Assembly (NCBI GenBank): GCA_013287845.1
Contig: JABDDA010000005.1
Span: forward strand, 1-45,433
Direction of reading: 5' to 3'
DNA length: 45,433 bases
DNA from: Gammaproteobacteria bacterium
Lineage (GTDB): Bacteria > Pseudomonadota > Gammaproteobacteria > DSM-16500
Of the stretch, positions 1 through 7,721 are shown piece by piece; within the stretch, counting starts at the first letter, position 1, and the number at the start of each line of letters is the position of its first letter. The position numbers and the translations under genes were made by a program. The notes beneath the pieces are model-generated. The model did no database searches and was not told where the DNA came from. It saw only the letters and a program-made list of their open reading frames with translations.

Positions 1-1
1 T

Positions 2-877
2 GAAACAGTAGGTGCACTGAGTGTAAGTGATTTAGGAATTTATCGCGATCCTTATAAAAAAATTTTATTTGATACAAAATTTATTTCTTCTGTTCCTTAT
101 GTAAATAGTGTGGAAGATAAATTATGGGAAGATTCTTCTGAACATTGGGAGCAAATTGAAAAACAATTACAACCTTATGCAGATACAGCAACCGCTTTAA
201 TTATTGAACCCATCGTGCAAGGCGCCGGTGGCATGCAAATTTACAGCCAAGATTTTTTAAAACGTTTACGCAACTGGACGAAAAAAAATAATATTCATTT
301 AATCGCCGATGAAATCATGACAGGGTTAGGGCGCACAGGAAAAATGCTTGCGTGTGAATATGCTGGAATTCTGCCTGATTTTTTATGTTTAGGAAAAGGA
401 CTGACAGCAGGGTGGATGCCATTCAGTGCTGTGTTAATTCCTGAAAATATGTATCAACTTTTTTATGATGATTATGCAGCGGGAAAATCTTTTCTTCATT
501 CGCATACATTTAGTGGAAATGTGATGGGCGCAGCCATTGCATTAGAAGTTTTAAATATCATTCAAGAAAAAGATTTTCTTACAGAAGTGAATCGCACCGG
601 GAAAATCATGATGAATGCGATGATGGACATTGCAGAATCGACCGGTAAATTAAAAAATGTGCGTGGAATCGGTGCAATTGTAGCTGCAGATTTAATCGTG
701 CAAAATCCTAAACAACGCGCAGGATTTGCTGTCTATCAAAAAGCAACTGAACTGGGTGCATTATTACGTCCATTAGGAAACACGATTTATTGGCTGCCAC
801 CGTTAAATGTATCCGCTGAAACGCTGGAAGAGTTGAAAGAGATCACTGAGCAAGCTGTTACTTCTGTATCATTCTAG
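2..877 (+). CDS. bioA: adenosylmethionine-8-amino-7-oxononanoate aminotransferase, 5'-truncated by window edge
   Basis: PLP-dependent class III aminotransferase of biotin synthesis that converts KAPA to DAPA with S-adenosylmethionine as amino donor. The frame is open from the first bases of the window, so the N-terminal part lies outside it. Seen in the sequence: a GETVGALS-type stretch at the edge, IIEPIVQGAGGM, the PLP aspartate in LIADEIMTGLGRTGK, the Schiff-base lysine in CLGKGLTAG, and the HTFSGN segment; all match the order in E. coli BioA. The C-terminus is complete. An internal ATG at 110 is not the start, because homologous sequence continues upstream of it. No other biotin gene is in the window. 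A different class III aminotransferase is possible but less likely. Confidence 0.85.
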   Translation, partial: ETVGALSVSDLGIYRDPYKKILFDTKFISSVPYVNSVEDKLWEDSSEHWEQIEKQLQPYADTATALIIEPIVQGAGGMQIYSQDFLKRLRNWTKKNNIHLIADEIMTGLGRTGKMLACEYAGILPDFLCLGKGLTAGWMPFSAVLIPENMYQLFYDDYAAGKSFLHSHTFSGNVMGAAIALEVLNIIQEKDFLTEVNRTGKIMMNAMMDIAESTGKLKNVRGIGAIVAADLIVQNPKQRAGFAVYQKATELGALLRPLGNTIYWLPPLNVSAETLEELKEITEQAVTSVSF

Positions 878-934
878 TATAAAACCTACAACTATCTAAA
901 AATAATATCAGGTGTATCAATTTTGTAACATCTG

Positions 935-944
935 TAGTATACTA
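935..944. promoter_or_regulatory. palindrome overlapping a -10-like hexamer before the toxin-antitoxin pair
   Basis: TAGTATACTA is a perfect 10-bp palindrome that contains the -10-like hexamer TATACT (938-943), 18 bp before the toxin start codon. No good -35 box is visible. Toxin-antitoxin operons are commonly autorepressed by the antitoxin at such sites; that role is inferred here. Confidence 0.35.
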
Positions 945-961
945 TCAAAGAAGGCTAAGAT

Positions 962-1294
962 ATGAAAAAGAGAAAGAAAAAAGAGCTAAAAACAGAAACA
1001 CTTATTACAGATGAGTCTTATGCTATTCATAAGTCAAAAGGAAATGGAACAGTAAGACGACAGGTGTGGTGTGATAATAAAGGAATAGTGACTCGCTATA
1101 GTTTGACCTATGTTAATCATGCTCATTTTTCGCGTGATAATGGCCGCGTCCTTGGATATGACAATGCGCATGGATATCATCATCGGCATTATATGGGAGA
1201 AGTTGAGTCAGTGACATTTAATAATTTTTATGAAATAGAAGAACGTTTTCAGAGTGAATTTGAGGTGATACATGAAAAAATCACAAAAAAATAA
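962..1294 (+). CDS. TumE-family toxin-like protein (DUF6516)
   Basis: Small protein of 110 aa with a Lys-rich start and a central block of aromatic and His residues (YVNHAHFSRDNGRVLGYDNAHG, positions about 48-69) typical of the TumE/DUF6516 toxin family. It is followed, with a 23-bp overlap, by a winged-helix protein in the order usual for this family (toxin first, DNA-binding antitoxin second). An AGAAGG ribosome site lies 7-13 bp upstream of the ATG. Family members are annotated as toxins mainly from gene pairing; the molecular target is not known to me. The overlap implies translational coupling. The pair sits between bioA and gltX, which suggests acquisition into a housekeeping neighbourhood. 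Confidence 0.65.
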   Translation: MKKRKKKELKTETLITDESYAIHKSKGNGTVRRQVWCDNKGIVTRYSLTYVNHAHFSRDNGRVLGYDNAHGYHHRHYMGEVESVTFNNFYEIEERFQSEFEVIHEKITKK

Positions 1295-1676
1295 ACCTAT
1301 TTTATTTACAGTGAAAACTGAATCATTAGAGGATTTTTTTGCGCGTGGAAAATATAAAGCTAAATTACATGATAAGAAAATTGCTGTAGCGCCAGAAAGA
1401 ATAATCAGTTTTGAAGATCCAAAAGATTTAATAAAATTTTTAACTGAAGCTAAATTAGTTTTACTTACCGCCATCAGAAGAAAGCCAGATTCTATTTCTG
1501 GTTTGGCGCATAAATTACATAGAAGCCGATCTGCTGTTGATAAGGATGTACATCTATTAGAGTCAATCGGAATTGTAGAAAGTGAGTATGTGATTAATCC
1601 AGGCCATGGTCGGCATAGAATTATCAAAGCTATTGACTCCAAGCCTATTAAACTACATGTTGAAACAGTTATTTAA
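1272..1676 (+). CDS. winged-helix antitoxin/transcriptional regulator paired with TumE-like toxin
   Basis: Protein of 134 aa that ends in a helix-turn-helix/winged-helix domain of the HVO_A0114/MarR-like type: LLTAIRRKPDSISGLAHKL, then HRSRSAVDKDVHLLESIGIVE, a recognition-helix pattern in which lines of helix-turn-helix are followed by the beta wing (residues about 60-115). The N-terminal half (residues 1-55) probably contacts the toxin. Its ATG lies inside the last codons of the toxin gene, with GAGGTG as ribosome site, so the two are translated together. Likely role: neutralises the upstream toxin and represses the shared promoter. Function is inferred from family and pairing. Confidence 0.65.
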   Translation: MKKSQKNKPILFTVKTESLEDFFARGKYKAKLHDKKIAVAPERIISFEDPKDLIKFLTEAKLVLLTAIRRKPDSISGLAHKLHRSRSAVDKDVHLLESIGIVESEYVINPGHGRHRIIKAIDSKPIKLHVETVI

Positions 1677-1689
1677 TTCGGAATTCATT

Positions 1690-3096
1690 ATGACAGTCAT
1701 TACTCGTTTTGCTCCCAGCCCCACAGGTTATTTACACATCGGTAGTGTACGCACCGCATTATTTTGTTTGCTGTATGCAAAAAAAATGAAAGGAAAATTT
1801 ATTTTACGCATTGAAGACACCGATCTTGAACGTTCAACACCCGAATCTGTGCAAGCTATTTTAGATGGAATGGCATGGCTCAATTTAAATTATGATGAAG
1901 GTCCTTATTATCAAACAAAACATTTTGATCGTTATCGCGACGTGATGAATCAATTATTAAAAGAAAAAAAAGCCTATAAATGTTATTGCTCGAAAGAAAG
2001 ACTCGAACAATTACGCAATGAACAAACGGCGCGAAAAGAAAAACCGCGATACGATGGATTTTGTCGTGATCGTGAAGATCAAAAAGGAGATACTTACGTT
2101 GTAAGATTTCGCAATCCGCTTGATGGTGTAGTTGAATTTAATGATTTAGTCCGAGGAAAAGTTGTGTTCAGTAATCAAGAACTCGATGATTTAATTATTG
2201 CGCGCAGTGATGGAACACCGACCTATAATTTTACTGTTGTCGTGGATGATTTCGATATGAAAATTACACATGTGATTCGTGGTGATGATCATATTAATAA
2301 TACGCCGCGACAAATTAATATTTTTCGTGCACTCAATGTGACACCACCGCACTACGCACATGTTCCCATGATTTTAGGCAGTGATGGAAAACGTCTTTCA
2401 AAACGTCATGGTGCCGTGAGTGTCATGCAATATCGTGAGGAAGGTTTTTTACCGGAAGCCTTATTAAATTATTTAGTGCGATTAGGTTGGGCGCACGGCG
2501 ATCAAGAAATTTTTTCAATGGAAGAAATGATTCGTTATTTTGAAATTAATAATATTAATAATTCGCCTGCTGCATTTAATCCAGAAAAATTAATTTGGTT
2601 GAATCAGCATTACATTAAAAATGGTGATCCGCAGCATGTTGTAAAAGAACTCGCTTGGCATATGAAGCGATTCAATATCGATACAACACGTGGCCCTGAT
2701 TTAGTAGAAATTTTAAAAGCACAAAGCGAACGTTCCAAAACATTAAAAGAAATGGCGGAAAAAAGCCGTTATTTTTACGAAGCGCCGCAATACAATCAAG
2801 ATGCCGTCAGCAAAAATTTAACAAAAGAAATTCTTCCTGCTATTCATGCTATTCGTGATGAATTAAAAAATTTAAAAGAATGGACGAAAGAAAATATTCA
2901 TCACGTAATGAATACGGTTGCTGAAAAAATGAATTTAAAATTAGGAAAAATTGCGCAACCGATTCGCGTGTGTGTGACAGGCGATACGATTTCCCCCTCG
3001 ATTGATATGACGTTATTTTTATTAGGGCAAGATGAATCGATTAAACGGTTAAATCAGGCCGATTTTTTGATTGACAAAGGGGGAGTGGCTCCCTAG
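1690..3096 (+). CDS. gltX: glutamyl-tRNA synthetase
   Basis: Class I aminoacyl-tRNA synthetase of 468 aa, the usual bacterial length, that charges tRNA-Glu with glutamate. The start at 1690 is chosen because MTVITRFAPSPTGYLHIGS begins exactly as in homologues; the same frame is open further upstream into the antitoxin gene, but that extension has no family counterpart. HIGH-like H16-I-G-S19, KLSKR-type loop K234-R-L-S-K-R239, and the anticodon-binding helical domain at the C-terminus are present. The E. coli zinc site is Cys98, Cys100, Cys125, His127; here C98, C100 and C125 are kept but position 127 is Asp (YDGFCRD). The gene is 34 bp upstream of the tRNA it charges. Confidence 0.96.
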   Translation: MTVITRFAPSPTGYLHIGSVRTALFCLLYAKKMKGKFILRIEDTDLERSTPESVQAILDGMAWLNLNYDEGPYYQTKHFDRYRDVMNQLLKEKKAYKCYCSKERLEQLRNEQTARKEKPRYDGFCRDREDQKGDTYVVRFRNPLDGVVEFNDLVRGKVVFSNQELDDLIIARSDGTPTYNFTVVVDDFDMKITHVIRGDDHINNTPRQINIFRALNVTPPHYAHVPMILGSDGKRLSKRHGAVSVMQYREEGFLPEALLNYLVRLGWAHGDQEIFSMEEMIRYFEINNINNSPAAFNPEKLIWLNQHYIKNGDPQHVVKELAWHMKRFNIDTTRGPDLVEILKAQSERSKTLKEMAEKSRYFYEAPQYNQDAVSKNLTKEILPAIHAIRDELKNLKEWTKENIHHVMNTVAEKMNLKLGKIAQPIRVCVTGDTISPSIDMTLFLLGQDESIKRLNQADFLIDKGGVAP

Positions 3097-3130
3097 AATC
3101 GCTGATTCATTTTAAGTTCCATCTCACGTT

Positions 3131-3206
3131 GTCCCCATCGTCTAGAGGCCTAGGACATTGCCCTTTCACGGCAGTAACAGGGGTTCGAATCCCCTTGGGG
3201 ACGCCA
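3131..3206 (+). tRNA. tRNA-Glu (anticodon TTC)
   Basis: A 76-nt cloverleaf with encoded CCA. The acceptor stem GTCCCCA pairs with TGGGGAC, the anticodon loop CTTTCAC (3163-3169) carries TTC at 3165-3167, and the T-arm has GGTTCGAATCC. The sequence is almost identical to E. coli tRNA-Glu. It follows gltX directly and precedes a block of accessory genes. Confidence 0.97.
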
Positions 3207-3317
3207 TAAGCAACTTCAAACTCTAGCTATTGTAAAATATTTGCCACTGGCGCTTAATTTCAAAAGCATGCTATAACCTGTTCGCTATTATTATTATTCA
3301 CAAACAGGAGAAACATT

Positions 3318-3995
3318 ATGGCCGCATCATCATCAGCGTTAATGACATCTTCATCCACATCAACTTCTGCAGTAAAAAAAGCTTCGAAAGAAGAAATTGC
3401 AAAAAACATCGCTGAAAGTAAATTAATGGTTTCAGTGAGCAGAGATAAACACACTGAAGTAGTGAGTGTTTCTTCTCTTATTGAAGCAGCAAAAAAAGCA
3501 AATAGAGCGATTATTTTTTTTATTACACCAGGACCTTTCAAAAAAGATCTTCCTCCGCATTGGGGTGATGATCCTCGAAGATTGGGATGTACTCTAAACG
3601 TAAATAAATGTGAAGCAGATTTACTGGAATTAGATGCAGATATTTTTGCAATTAATCATCATTCCGCTGAGTATCAAGCAGGTACAGCAAATGAAGAGGG
3701 ATTGGTAAAAAGAAAAGGATTAACTAATGTGCGTATGATTAGTGGTAATAACGGAGAGTTACAAGAAAAATGGAAGTTACGTACATTACCGATTGAGAAT
3801 GATAATGAAAAATATCTTGATCGTTTAACCGTTGTGATAATGCCAAATGGTGCTATTCATGCATTTGATGATTTAGTGGGGCCTTTGAATGACGCTAAAA
3901 TGAATTTGCATATTGCTGCTATTAAATCGATCATAGCGCCTGTGCAAAATAATACGCCGAGTGCTAACACTCCAGCAGCACCTGCGAAAAAATAA
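3318..3995 (+). CDS. peroxiredoxin-like (thioredoxin-fold) accessory protein
   Basis: Protein of 225 aa. Residues about 60-190 follow the AhpC/TSA-redoxin pattern: a beta strand AIIFFITPGPF, a loop LPPHWGDDPRRLGCT with a candidate peroxidatic Cys91, a second Cys98, then LDADIFAINHHSAEYQ, which corresponds to the LGAxVFGLSTQ strand of peroxiredoxins, and RLTVVIMPNGAI, the RLTLVI-dG strand. The region resembles the peroxiredoxin subgroup with a GWDxIPGARGCT loop, but the spacing between the two Cys is wider. The first 25 residues are Ser/Thr-rich and the tail is Pro/Ala-rich, both probably disordered. There is no signal peptide. An AGGAG ribosome site precedes the ATG. Enzymatic activity is inferred; it could be a divergent or inactive fold member. 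Confidence 0.5.
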   Translation: MAASSSALMTSSSTSTSAVKKASKEEIAKNIAESKLMVSVSRDKHTEVVSVSSLIEAAKKANRAIIFFITPGPFKKDLPPHWGDDPRRLGCTLNVNKCEADLLELDADIFAINHHSAEYQAGTANEEGLVKRKGLTNVRMISGNNGELQEKWKLRTLPIENDNEKYLDRLTVVIMPNGAIHAFDDLVGPLNDAKMNLHIAAIKSIIAPVQNNTPSANTPAAPAKK

Positions 3996-4055
3996 ATATT
4001 TTTTATCTGCTCGTGCACGCGCGGTTTGAAAATTAACTCATAAATTTTTGAGCAC

Positions 4056-4152
4056 GATTCCGAGCCGCGCGCGGAAGCTCGCGTGTATGTTCTAAATAAT
4101 TCCTCGGTAATTAAAAGTTTGTACACGCTTGCTGACGCGCGCGGCTCGGATC
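4056..4152. repeat. family A palindrome, copy A1
   Basis: Arms GATTCCGAGCCGCG...GCGTGTA and the reverse complement (GATCCGAGCCGCG...GCGTGTA) enclose a 34-nt AT-rich core with CTCGGTAATT. Between the conserved arm segments lies an 11-nt cassette: CGCGGAAGCTC on the left, CGCGTCAGCAA on the right (read toward the core). It begins 60 bp after the stop of the peroxiredoxin-like gene. Related copies are at 6003, 9855 and 24045. Confidence 0.9.
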
Positions 4153-4180
4153 ATCCTGAATTACCCTCAAAATATAGTGT

Positions 4181-4220
4181 ATAATTTACCTATAAACGCA
4201 CAAAACGAGAGGTAAATTAT
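4181..4220 (+). promoter_or_regulatory. 11-bp inverted repeat joining the -10 region to the ribosome site/start codon
   Basis: ATAATTTACCT (4181-4191) is the exact reverse complement of AGGTAAATTAT (4210-4220). The left arm covers most of a TATAAT box (4180-4185); the right arm covers the AGG of the ribosome site and the A and T of the ATG at 4219. It could be an operator, or an RNA hairpin if transcription starts further upstream. No strong -35 box is visible. Confidence 0.4.
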
Positions 4221-5964
4221 GGCAGCGTCAGGTCATGATGATAAAGATAAAAAAGATGAAAAAATTTCTGCGATAAAAACAGGTGGGTTTGCGTTAGATG
4301 AAAAAGACGCGGCTTTGTTGAGTCAGTGTCTTTCTTCTAAATATACTATTCTTTCTTTTTCTAATAGATACCTTGTTGTCAATAATTCAGAAAATTACAG
4401 TGGGTTTATTTTTGTTATTGATTGCGAATCAGGAAAAGTTATTACAGATCAATTTTTAAAAAAAATAAAAATGGATTCTGATGCATCATTAGGAATCGTT
4501 CGCGTTTCAAATTCACTCTGTGGATTAGCGATAGGCGATGCTTCTTCATCAGATTCATCGGAAAGATTGGTAAAAAAAGTGATTGTATTTGATCCTGCTG
4601 ATATTACGAACTCAAAAAGAACGGTATCGCTTTCTCCTATTATTGGAAAATTTATTGGAAGTGATTTACCTATTCGTTTCCAACGAAATTTTCAAATTCT
4701 TTCTTTTCCTCATCCTCAAGCTGAAGATATTTTTGCGATTAATGGAGATCATTGTTGTTGGATTTTAAATGCGAAAACAAATCAATGCACCACGGTAGTA
4801 AAATATGGTGAGTTTAATTCAGAATATAAAATCACTGGAAATATCGCTGTTAATGCAAAAGGGCAATTAATTGTTCTCTATTTTAAAAGCGTAGATGAGT
4901 TTCATCTTCATCATCACCTTACGAAAGAAACGTATGATGTCGATTTTTTAAAAATGACGTTTAATTGTGTACAAAAACAAGTGGAGAAAAGCAGCCGTAC
5001 AATAGCAATAGTTTCTACAAATAAAAAGTTTGATATTTCGCTCGTCAGTGATGATTATTTTATTGCAGGCATGATGGGGGGCGTCTTAACAAAAACAGAC
5101 ATTGTGTGGAAAGGAGGTGGACGTAGATTAAAAGCCTTAAGTCATTCGAGTGTGCCGAAGGTAGAAAAAGGTTATAGAGGCTGGTCGTTTGCATGGTTAT
5201 CAGACGGTAGTTTATGGCATACCGTGAATGATCAGCATTATCAAATCAGCATAGAAAAAAGAAATCTTATTCCTAAAGCAATCGATCTTCCTTTTTCTAA
5301 AACAGCAGCAACAGTGATTGATCCCGAAGGTGATATTTTTATTTTGGATAGGCAGCAAAATGTTTTGAGAGTCGATAGATTTGAATTACCTAGCATGGTG
5401 GCATTTAGAAGAAAAATAGAATTGTCTGAAGAAAAAAATCAGGACACGCGTATTGCTCATTTCTCACAACAGAAATTTTTTAATTTGCTTGTAAATAATT
5501 TTACTCGTTTACTTCCAAAAGAAATGTTACGAATTGTTGTGCTTTATGTAGGTGCTTTTTTTTCAGAAAGAATAATACAATTTCAGCAACACACTATTCC
5601 ACTTCGAAAAGGGATGGATTTAGAAACACCTAATCAAATACGTTCTTTGCTTTCAAATTTTGAGCAAGAAATTCGTAATTATCAACAAGGGCTGACGGTG
5701 TCATCGAAATTTTTTAATTTAAACGAATCGATTGTGCAGCAAAAAAGAGCATTGGAATTTTTAATAGCTATTTTGCAAGATGAAAAAAGATCGTGGCATG
5801 ATTGTGTGAAAGATGTTTTATTATCATCGCAATTAGGAAATGCATTAAGAGAGGTTGCGAAATGTGTTCCAGCGATTGCGCGAGAAATTCAAGAAATAGA
5901 TGCGGAACAAAAAAAGACTGCAACCGCTGCAATGGTTGCAACAACCAAAAAACCACCTAAATAA
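4219..5964 (+). CDS. uncharacterised 581-aa accessory protein (beta-rich N-terminal part, helical C-terminal part)
   Basis: I do not recognise this gene. Residues 1-20 are charged (DDKDKKDEK). Residues about 40-390 are beta-rich with propeller-like units such as VIDPEGDIFILDRQQNVLRVD (NHL/WD-like feel, no clear repeat count). Residues about 395-560 are helical; within them RLLPKEMLRIVVLYVG (about 428-443) looks like the LPxElxxxIlxyL helix of F-box-like domains, which Legionellales effectors sometimes carry. The tail is Ala/Thr/Lys-rich and ends KKPPK. There is no signal peptide or membrane segment. Like the orphan genes at 3318 and 9974 it begins MA, has a low-complexity tail and is followed closely by a family A palindrome. 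A secreted effector is possible but unproven. Confidence 0.55.
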   Translation: MAASGHDDKDKKDEKISAIKTGGFALDEKDAALLSQCLSSKYTILSFSNRYLVVNNSENYSGFIFVIDCESGKVITDQFLKKIKMDSDASLGIVRVSNSLCGLAIGDASSSDSSERLVKKVIVFDPADITNSKRTVSLSPIIGKFIGSDLPIRFQRNFQILSFPHPQAEDIFAINGDHCCWILNAKTNQCTTVVKYGEFNSEYKITGNIAVNAKGQLIVLYFKSVDEFHLHHHLTKETYDVDFLKMTFNCVQKQVEKSSRTIAIVSTNKKFDISLVSDDYFIAGMMGGVLTKTDIVWKGGGRRLKALSHSSVPKVEKGYRGWSFAWLSDGSLWHTVNDQHYQISIEKRNLIPKAIDLPFSKTAATVIDPEGDIFILDRQQNVLRVDRFELPSMVAFRRKIELSEEKNQDTRIAHFSQQKFFNLLVNNFTRLLPKEMLRIVVLYVGAFFSERIIQFQQHTIPLRKGMDLETPNQIRSLLSNFEQEIRNYQQGLTVSSKFFNLNESIVQQKRALEFLIAILQDEKRSWHDCVKDVLLSSQLGNALREVAKCVPAIAREIQEIDAEQKKTATAAMVATTKKPPK

Positions 5965-6002
5965 TTTTGAAGTGGGTCATCCAGAAAAATAGTAAAAAGT
6001 TT

Positions 6003-6116
6003 TTGCGAGCGGATCCGAGCCGCGCGCGTCAGCAAGCGTGTATGTTCTAAATAATTTCTCGGTAATAAAAAAATTGTACACGCGAGCTTCCGCGCGCGGC
6101 TCGGATCCGCTCGCAA
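6003..6116. repeat. family A palindrome, copy A2
   Basis: Outer arms TTGCGAGCGGATCCGAGC and GCTCGGATCCGCTCGCAA are perfect complements. The 34-nt core is on the same strand as in the other copies. Cassettes read toward the core: left CGCGTCAGCAA, right CGCGGAAGCTC, the same two as in copy A1 but exchanged between arms. It lies 38 bp after the stop of the 581-aa gene. Confidence 0.9.
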
Positions 6117-6153
6117 TTTAGCTATTAAAAAAATTTCGTTTTCCCCTGTTATT

Positions 6154-6162
6154 TGCTATACT
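6154..6162 (+). promoter_or_regulatory. extended -10 promoter candidate for the MFS gene
   Basis: TGCTATACT (TGn + TATACT) sits 31 bp before the ATG of the transporter. The -35 region is poor (TTTCGT at 6134), as is usual for extended -10 promoters. It is just after palindrome A2. Confidence 0.4.
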
Positions 6163-6193
6163 CTCTCGCTCAATTAATTATCTCAGTGTCCCC

Positions 6194-7414
6194 ATGAAAC
6201 ACTTAATCGATTTTAAAATTTTATTCCGCAACCGCAATTTAGGATTTTTGTTTGTCGGACAATTTGTTTCTTTCATGGGATCCATGATTACCAGTGTTGC
6301 ATTGCCATACCAAATTTATCAGCAAACACATTCGACTTTAATGGTGGGATTATTAAGTTTAGCGCAACTGATTCCATTAATATTTACTGCACTGATTGGC
6401 GGAGTTTTTGCTGATCGATATCACAGACGTATGTTGTTAGTCATTTCTGAAATTATTCTTGCAATAGGATGTTTATCATTTGCATTCAATGCATCACTTT
6501 CTTCACCCTCAATTACTGTTTTATTTATTGTTGCATCGATTATGTCTGCTGTTGTGGGATTGCATCGTCCTGCGTTAGATAGCATTGTTCAGCAAATTGT
6601 ACATCCATCTGAATTTTCAGCAGTCGCATCACTTTCATCTTTTAAATTTAGTGTTGGCATGATTGTAGGTCCCGCAATGGGTGGTGTAATTATTGCGACT
6701 TTTGGATTAATTACGACTTATTTAGTCGATTTCATGACGTTTTTTATTTCTCTTTTTTCAATTTTAATGATGTCACATGTTCCGCCACCTGAAAAAACTC
6801 ACGATGATTCTACATTTGATTCTTTGAAAACAGGATTTCGTTATGCGATTTCTCGTCAAGAACTCATGGGAAGTTATCTTGTCGATTTTGTTGCAATGGT
6901 ATTTGGAATGCCAACCGCATTATTTCCTGCAATTGCATCTCATATTGGTGGTGCAAAAACCTTAGGATTACTTTATGCCACACCTGCAATTGGTGCTTTT
7001 TTTGTTTCTCTTTTTAGTGGCGCTGCAAAGAATGTAAAACGTCACGGTGCTGCGATTGCGATTTCAGCTGTACTGTGGGGCATTGCAATTATTTTTTTTG
7101 GATTAATAAATAATTTTTATATTGCACTTTTTTTTCTAGCACTTGCAGGTGCAGCAGATGCAGTGAGTGGAATCTTTAGAAGTGTATTGTGGAATGAAAC
7201 CATTCCAAATCATTTACGCGGACGTTTAGCAGGAATAGAAATGATTAGTTATTTAAGCGGGCCACGATTAGGTGACACAGAAGCGGGCTTAGTTGCAGCT
7301 GCATTGGGTGTGACTGCATCGATTGTTTCAGGTGGCGTGCTGTGTGTTGTCGGTGTTGCATTATCTTGTTATTTTCTTCCTAAATTCTGGAAGTACAAAT
7401 CAACTGTTCAATAA
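6194..7414 (+). CDS. MFS exporter, EntS/MFS_3-like
   Basis: Inner-membrane major facilitator of 406 aa with about 12 hydrophobic helices. The opening LFRNRNLGFLFVGQFVSFMG and the loop GVFADRYHRR (about 73-82, motif A: G-x3-D-R-x-x-R-R) match the enterobactin exporter EntS/MFS_3 branch. A second conserved stretch, RGRLAGIEMISYLSGPRLGD (about 343-362), is also typical of that group. Likely role: proton-driven export of a small molecule; no siderophore genes are in the window, so the substrate is open. It has its own extended -10 promoter and no obvious operon partner. The start is the first ATG at the homologous position; there is no strong Shine-Dalgarno. Confidence 0.8.
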   Translation: MKHLIDFKILFRNRNLGFLFVGQFVSFMGSMITSVALPYQIYQQTHSTLMVGLLSLAQLIPLIFTALIGGVFADRYHRRMLLVISEIILAIGCLSFAFNASLSSPSITVLFIVASIMSAVVGLHRPALDSIVQQIVHPSEFSAVASLSSFKFSVGMIVGPAMGGVIIATFGLITTYLVDFMTFFISLFSILMMSHVPPPEKTHDDSTFDSLKTGFRYAISRQELMGSYLVDFVAMVFGMPTALFPAIASHIGGAKTLGLLYATPAIGAFFVSLFSGAAKNVKRHGAAIAISAVLWGIAIIFFGLINNFYIALFFLALAGAADAVSGIFRSVLWNETIPNHLRGRLAGIEMISYLSGPRLGDTEAGLVAAALGVTASIVSGGVLCVVGVALSCYFLPKFWKYKSTVQ

Positions 7415-7721
7415 TCATAAATATCATTTGAAGTCGAATTTTAATTATCCAATCTATTTTTAAAAATTGAATTGTGTAATCAACAGCATAAAAAAGCCTT
7501 ATTTTTGTATAAAAAATAATTCCACAGTAATTAGAATAAGTTATCGTGCTATTTATTTGCGTGAAACAGCGGTTTTTTTGCACTGTGCTAAACTACTTAT
7601 TGTCTATATGTTTATATGTTTCATCTTCTTTAAATGGGAAGAAATAGAGTGACTAACTTAAAGGGATTTATGTTTTCGTTAGTCTTAAATTTATATAACC
7701 AGTTATAGAAGGAGTGAAGCC
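7415..7721. other. 307-bp intergenic stretch without a recognisable gene
   Basis: Very AT-rich. Both short frames here (under 70 codons) lack ribosome sites and look like chance. The only functional element I can support is the AGAAGGAGTGAAG ribosome site just before the lipoprotein ATG. Confidence 0.6.

Noticed and set aside
1208-1642. 144-codon open frame antisense to the antitoxin
   Set aside because: No ribosome site, and the translation has no family features; the plus-strand genes explain the region.
3131-6194. tRNA-Glu as integration site of a genomic island ending near 6190
   Set aside because: Only a 9-bp match (TGTCCCCAT) to the 5' end of the tRNA is found at 6186; there is no repeated 3' end and no integrase.
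7467-7652. Small gene between the MFS transporter and the lipoprotein
   Set aside because: 61 codons with no ribosome site; the opposite strand also has a similar chance frame.
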